Assembly (NCBI RefSeq): GCF_004664715.2
Contig: NC_051074.1
Span: forward strand, 22,980,058-23,044,057
Length of the DNA: 64,000 nt
Reading direction: 5' to 3'
Source of the DNA: Peromyscus leucopus
Taxonomy: Eukaryota; Chordata; Mammalia; Rodentia; Cricetidae
The translations under genes and the position numbers were made by a program. The notes below the pieces were generated by a model. It had not been told where the DNA came from and did no database searches. It saw nothing but the letters and a program-made list of their open reading frames with translations. How positions within the stretch are numbered: position 1 is the first letter of the stretch; each line of letters begins with the position of its first letter. Positions 60,683-64,000 of the stretch are shown here, piece after piece.

Positions 60683-60697
60683 GAATTAAGCATGTGA

Positions 60698-60762
60698 GTG
60701 TGTGCATGCGTGTGTGCATGCATGTGTGTGTGTGTGTGCGCGCGCGCGTGCGTGTGTGCGTG

Positions 60763-60796
<34 letters not shown>
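60698..60796. repeat. 99-bp alternating purine-pyrimidine tract, (TG)n with a (CG) core
   Basis: Every step from 60698 to 60796 alternates R and Y, including gcgcgcgcgcgtgcg near 60738-60753. It starts three bases after the right target duplication of the L1 3' end. Confidence 0.95.
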
Positions 60797-61959
60797 GATA
60801 TGTGTATACATGCAGTGATATGCAAGTATTAGAAACTATGTGTAAGTCATAAAGCTTTTACTGTTGTGTGCCACATTGATCATAAAGCAGTTTAGTTTAA
60901 AAAGTAATTACGTAACTATTTACTAAGAACACATTACATGCACGATGCAGGTACCACTCCGCAAACATATCAGTTCATAGAAAGCACAATCCAAATATAT
61001 TACATGAATTTTTAAATTAAAAAAATAATAAAAGGGAAAAATTTTCCAAGAATTTCATATTTCAACAGAATGAGTAGTCTGGATATAACGTATTTGTCTG
61101 AAGCATGCAGTGAGTCGCAGTAATCTTAATCTCCATCTGTTTCCAAATGTTCACTCTCTTGTTCCTGCACACTGAGCAAAACCTTGGCTCCTAAGAGTGC
61201 TTTGTTTGTGTTTATGCAAAACCAGAGACAGCAACCCACCGACCCCCAGGTGGAAATATTAAAAGCAGGGGTCCACACCGCAAGCACAAACACCCAGAAA
61301 CCTAGACTCACAGCTCTGCACCAGAAAGCCCTGATAATAAAACAACACACGTGTGGGAGAGAGGGGCCGCACAGAAGCGCAGAGATGAAATAAAACTCGG
61401 TCCTGTTCATAAGTTTAATATGTTGTTTTCCACTGGTGATCCAACAGAAAGGAAAAACTGCCTGGATGCTCCTGTGTGGGACCAGGGTAATTTATTTCTT
61501 TACGTCTAAGTTCTGCAAGAGGACAAATGAGGGGCAAAAAGATGAATGTCAAAAGCAGGTGTAAGAAAATCATTTTTGAGGCCCCAAAGCAGGTCTGCCT
61601 AACAGTCACCAGCTGCAGCTCCTGAGGTGGCAGCAGGCTCTGCAAAGACCTGCCAGGGAGCTCAGTGAAGTGCCCACTGTGCACTCCAGCCAGGGAGGCA
61701 GGGAGGCTAACGGCACATCTTCACCTCTCCTTCAGCTCCTCCAAAAGCAATCCCCCAGCCTCACTCCCTGCTTTGTAGCACACCACATGTTGAGGTCTCT
61801 CCTCACTCTCTGCCCCCATTCCCAGGGGACTAAACAGATCCTGGTGGGACACTTGGCTTTCCTCTGTCTTGTGACCATGCCCGTCAGTCCCCCTACCTAG
61901 CCCACCCACACTTCTAAGTGTCAGTTCCCAATACGTAGAACTACATTTCTATCTGTACC

Positions 61960-64000
61960 CCAGTGGTCACAGCTAGAAGATCCCAGAAGAATTTCCTACC
62001 CAGAAACACACAACCACCACACTTTCTTAAGAAGCAGAGAGGGCAACAGATACCAAGGCACAAAACACCCACCCAACAAGACAAGACCAGATACCAGCAC
62101 CTAGAATTATAATCTTCCCAAACCCAGGTGTGTAGACACCAGTGTAAAAACACAGTAACAGACAGGACAATATGCCTCCACTAGAGCCCAGAACCCTACC
62201 AAAGCCTGACCTACATCATAGAGTTCAAGTTAAATATTATGGATGTTTTAAAGATTCCTGATACACAATTCCAGGTTTCTATTTGTAAAGACTATATTTG
62301 TTTACATGATCACCGGGAATATATGAGAGAATATCTCATTCATCCATCAACACATAATGTTTTAATTTTAATATAGTGTTATTACCTGAGCATATTTATA
62401 CACTGTAGAGGAAGGAAAAGAAACAAACACAAAAGGCACAAAAACATTATCAACAAAATCATAGAAGAAAATATCCCTAACCTGAAGGAAATGCTTATCA
62501 AGACATTGGCATACAGAGCACCAAACAGATTCGACCAGAAAAGGAAGTCCTCTTGGCACATAATAATCAAAACACTCAACATACAGATAAACACTTGCAG
62601 CAAAGTAGCTGGATACAAAATTAACTCACAGAAATCTGTAGCCCTCCATATATAAATGACAAATGGAATGAGAAGGAAACCAGGGAAACAGCACTTTTCA
62701 CAACAGCCTCAAACAATACAAAATATCTTGGGATAACTGCAACCACGTGAAAGACTTGAATGAAAACTTTAAGACATTAAAGGAACTGAAGAAGACCTGG
62801 GATGGAAAGATCTCCCATGTTCATGGGTTGGCAGAATTAAATATAGGAAAATCAGCTATCCTATCAAAAGCAATCTATAGATTCAATGCAATCTCTACCA
62901 AAATTCCAACACAATTCTTCACAGACCTTGAAAGGGCAATTTTCAGCTTCATATGCAAACACAAAAAACCCAGGATAGCTAAAATATCCCTGATCCATAA
63001 AAGTGCTGCTGGAGGATTCACTATCTCTGGTTTCAATTTGTACTACAGAGCTACAGTAGTAAAAAACAGCATGGTTTTGACACTAAAACGGACACGTTGA
63101 TCAAAGGACTCAAAATGAAGAACCAGGAATAAATCTCTGGAACCTAATTTTTTTTTATAATGAAGCCATAAATACACAATGAAAAAAAAAGACAGCATCT
63201 TCAACAAATGATGCTGAGCAAACTGGATGTCTGCATATAGAGGAATTCAAATAGATCCACACTTATCACCATGCACAAAACTCAACTCCAATGGGCCAAA
63301 GATCTCCACATAAAACTAAATACACTGAACCTGATAGAAGAAAAAGCAGGCAATAAGCTTGAACTCATTTGCACAAAAAAAGACGTTCTAAACAGAACAC
63401 CATTAGCACAGGCAGAAAGATCAACAATTAATGAGTTATGAAACCAAGAAGCTTCTGCCCAGCAAAGGACACTGCCCTTTGGACAAAGCAGCAGCCTACA
63501 GAATGAAAAAAGATTTTAGACTAACTACACATGCAACATAGGGCTAATATAAGAACTCAAAAAACTAGATATCATGAAAACAAATAGCCCAATTATAAAT
63601 GAGGTGCCGGTCTAAACAGAGAATTCTCAAAAGAAGGAACTCAAATGGCTAAGAAACACTTAAATGGTCAACCTCCTTTGTGATCAGGGAGATGCAAATC
63701 AAAACTACTTTGAGATTGCATTTTGTGTCAGTCAGAATGGCTAAAATTAATAAAACAAGTCACAGCTCATCCTGGCTAGGAGGTGGAGTAAGAAGAACAC
63801 TCCTCTATTGCTGGTGGGAGTGCAAACTTGTACAGCCACTGTGGAAATCAGTGTGGCAGATTTTCAGGAAGATGGGAATTGATCTACCTTAACATTCAGC
63901 TATACACCACACGTGGGCATATACCCAAAGGACACTTCATGCTACCACAGAGACACTTGCTCAACCATGTTCACTGTTGTACTATTCATAATAGCCAGAA
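61960..64000 (+). mobile_element. Internally deleted, decayed rodent L1 running off the window end
   Basis: At 62105-62215 the text (aacccaggtgtgtagacacc, ccactagagcccagaaccct) looks like the L1 5'UTR end and ORF1 start. At 62440-62583 the plus frame reads INKIIEENIPNLKE and then APNRFDQKRKSSWHIIIKT, part of ORF1p. It then switches to ORF2 (SKVAGYKINSQKSVAL) within about 20 bp. From 62747 to 63100 the frame carries SKAIYRFNAISTKIPTQFFT and KKPRIAKISL, the ORF2p part after the reverse transcriptase core. ORF2 3' text continues to 64000. The endonuclease and polymerase regions are missing and frames are broken, so it is not active. Segment 62230-62395 does not look like L1. The 5' limit is approximate. 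Confidence 0.75.

Larger units (their letters stand above)
58023..64000 (-). other. PTPRM: PTPRM intron before the last MAM exon (partial)
   Basis: This is the 3' end of the intron upstream of the 79-bp MAM exon; its start lies beyond the window. It holds purine-rich tracts (58.6-58.85 kb), a decayed rodent repeat, an ancient L1 invaded by a rodent L1 3' end (59.7-60.7 kb), a TG/CG tract and a rearranged L1 that runs off the end of the window. The preceding MAM exon, expected to end in phase 0, is not present. Confidence 0.85.

Noticed and set aside
60291..60719. 142-codon minus-strand frame, proline-rich
   Set aside because: It is antisense to the L1 3'UTR and the TG tract; a by-product of GC-rich repeat text.
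1..64000. CRISPR arrays, bacterial operons, tRNA or rRNA genes
   Set aside because: The tandem arrays here are microsatellites or L1- and SINE-derived; SINE A/B boxes mimic tRNA promoters but no tRNA cloverleaf was seen.

Overview
This is mammalian nuclear DNA, almost certainly from a muroid rodent and probably a cricetid (hamster, deer mouse or vole group). The SINE complement (B1, B2, B4, ID), rodent L1 3' ends, a URR1-like hAT element and several young-looking LTRs point to muroid rodents. The three best B1 copies carry the segment reading roughly ccaagtgagttccaggaaaggc, which I associate with cricetid rather than mouse B1. Species cannot be fixed by eye.

The only gene I can support is PTPRM (receptor-type protein tyrosine phosphatase mu), on the minus strand. 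Four consecutive coding exons of its extracellular part are present. In transcript order they are: the end of the MAM domain (57944-58022), the first half of the Ig domain (42136-42251), the second half of the Ig domain (25641-25815) and the first fibronectin type III repeat (20550-20843). All four have AG acceptors and GT donors, and their phases (0-1, 1-0, 0-1, 1-1) join without a break. By family organisation they are likely exons 4-7. The start of the gene lies beyond 64000, and the rest of the ectodomain, the membrane segment and the phosphatase domains lie below position 1.

Everything else is intron: more than 20.5 kb downstream of the FN3 exon, then complete introns of 4797, 16320 and 15692 bp, and at least 5978 bp upstream of the MAM exon. 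The introns are filled with decayed ancient L1 pieces, rodent L1 copies (a 2.1 kb minus-strand copy at 14.7-16.9 kb split by an LTR, and a rearranged plus-strand copy at 62-64 kb), SINEs, LTR fragments, microsatellites and minisatellites. Several unique stretches look like conserved non-coding DNA (9.0-9.3, 14.15-14.35, 25.0-25.4, 35.0-35.3 and 53.2-53.5 kb), judged only from sequence texture and motifs.

I found no bacterial-type system, CRISPR array, intact mobile element, tRNA or rRNA gene, or convincing processed pseudogene of a recognised gene. Nor did I find a wholly new biological system. The best leads are the candidate intronic enhancers, a (CU)n tract upstream of an Ig-domain acceptor, a 99-bp alternating purine-pyrimidine tract, a minisatellite that arose inside an L1, and nested or rearranged retroelements.
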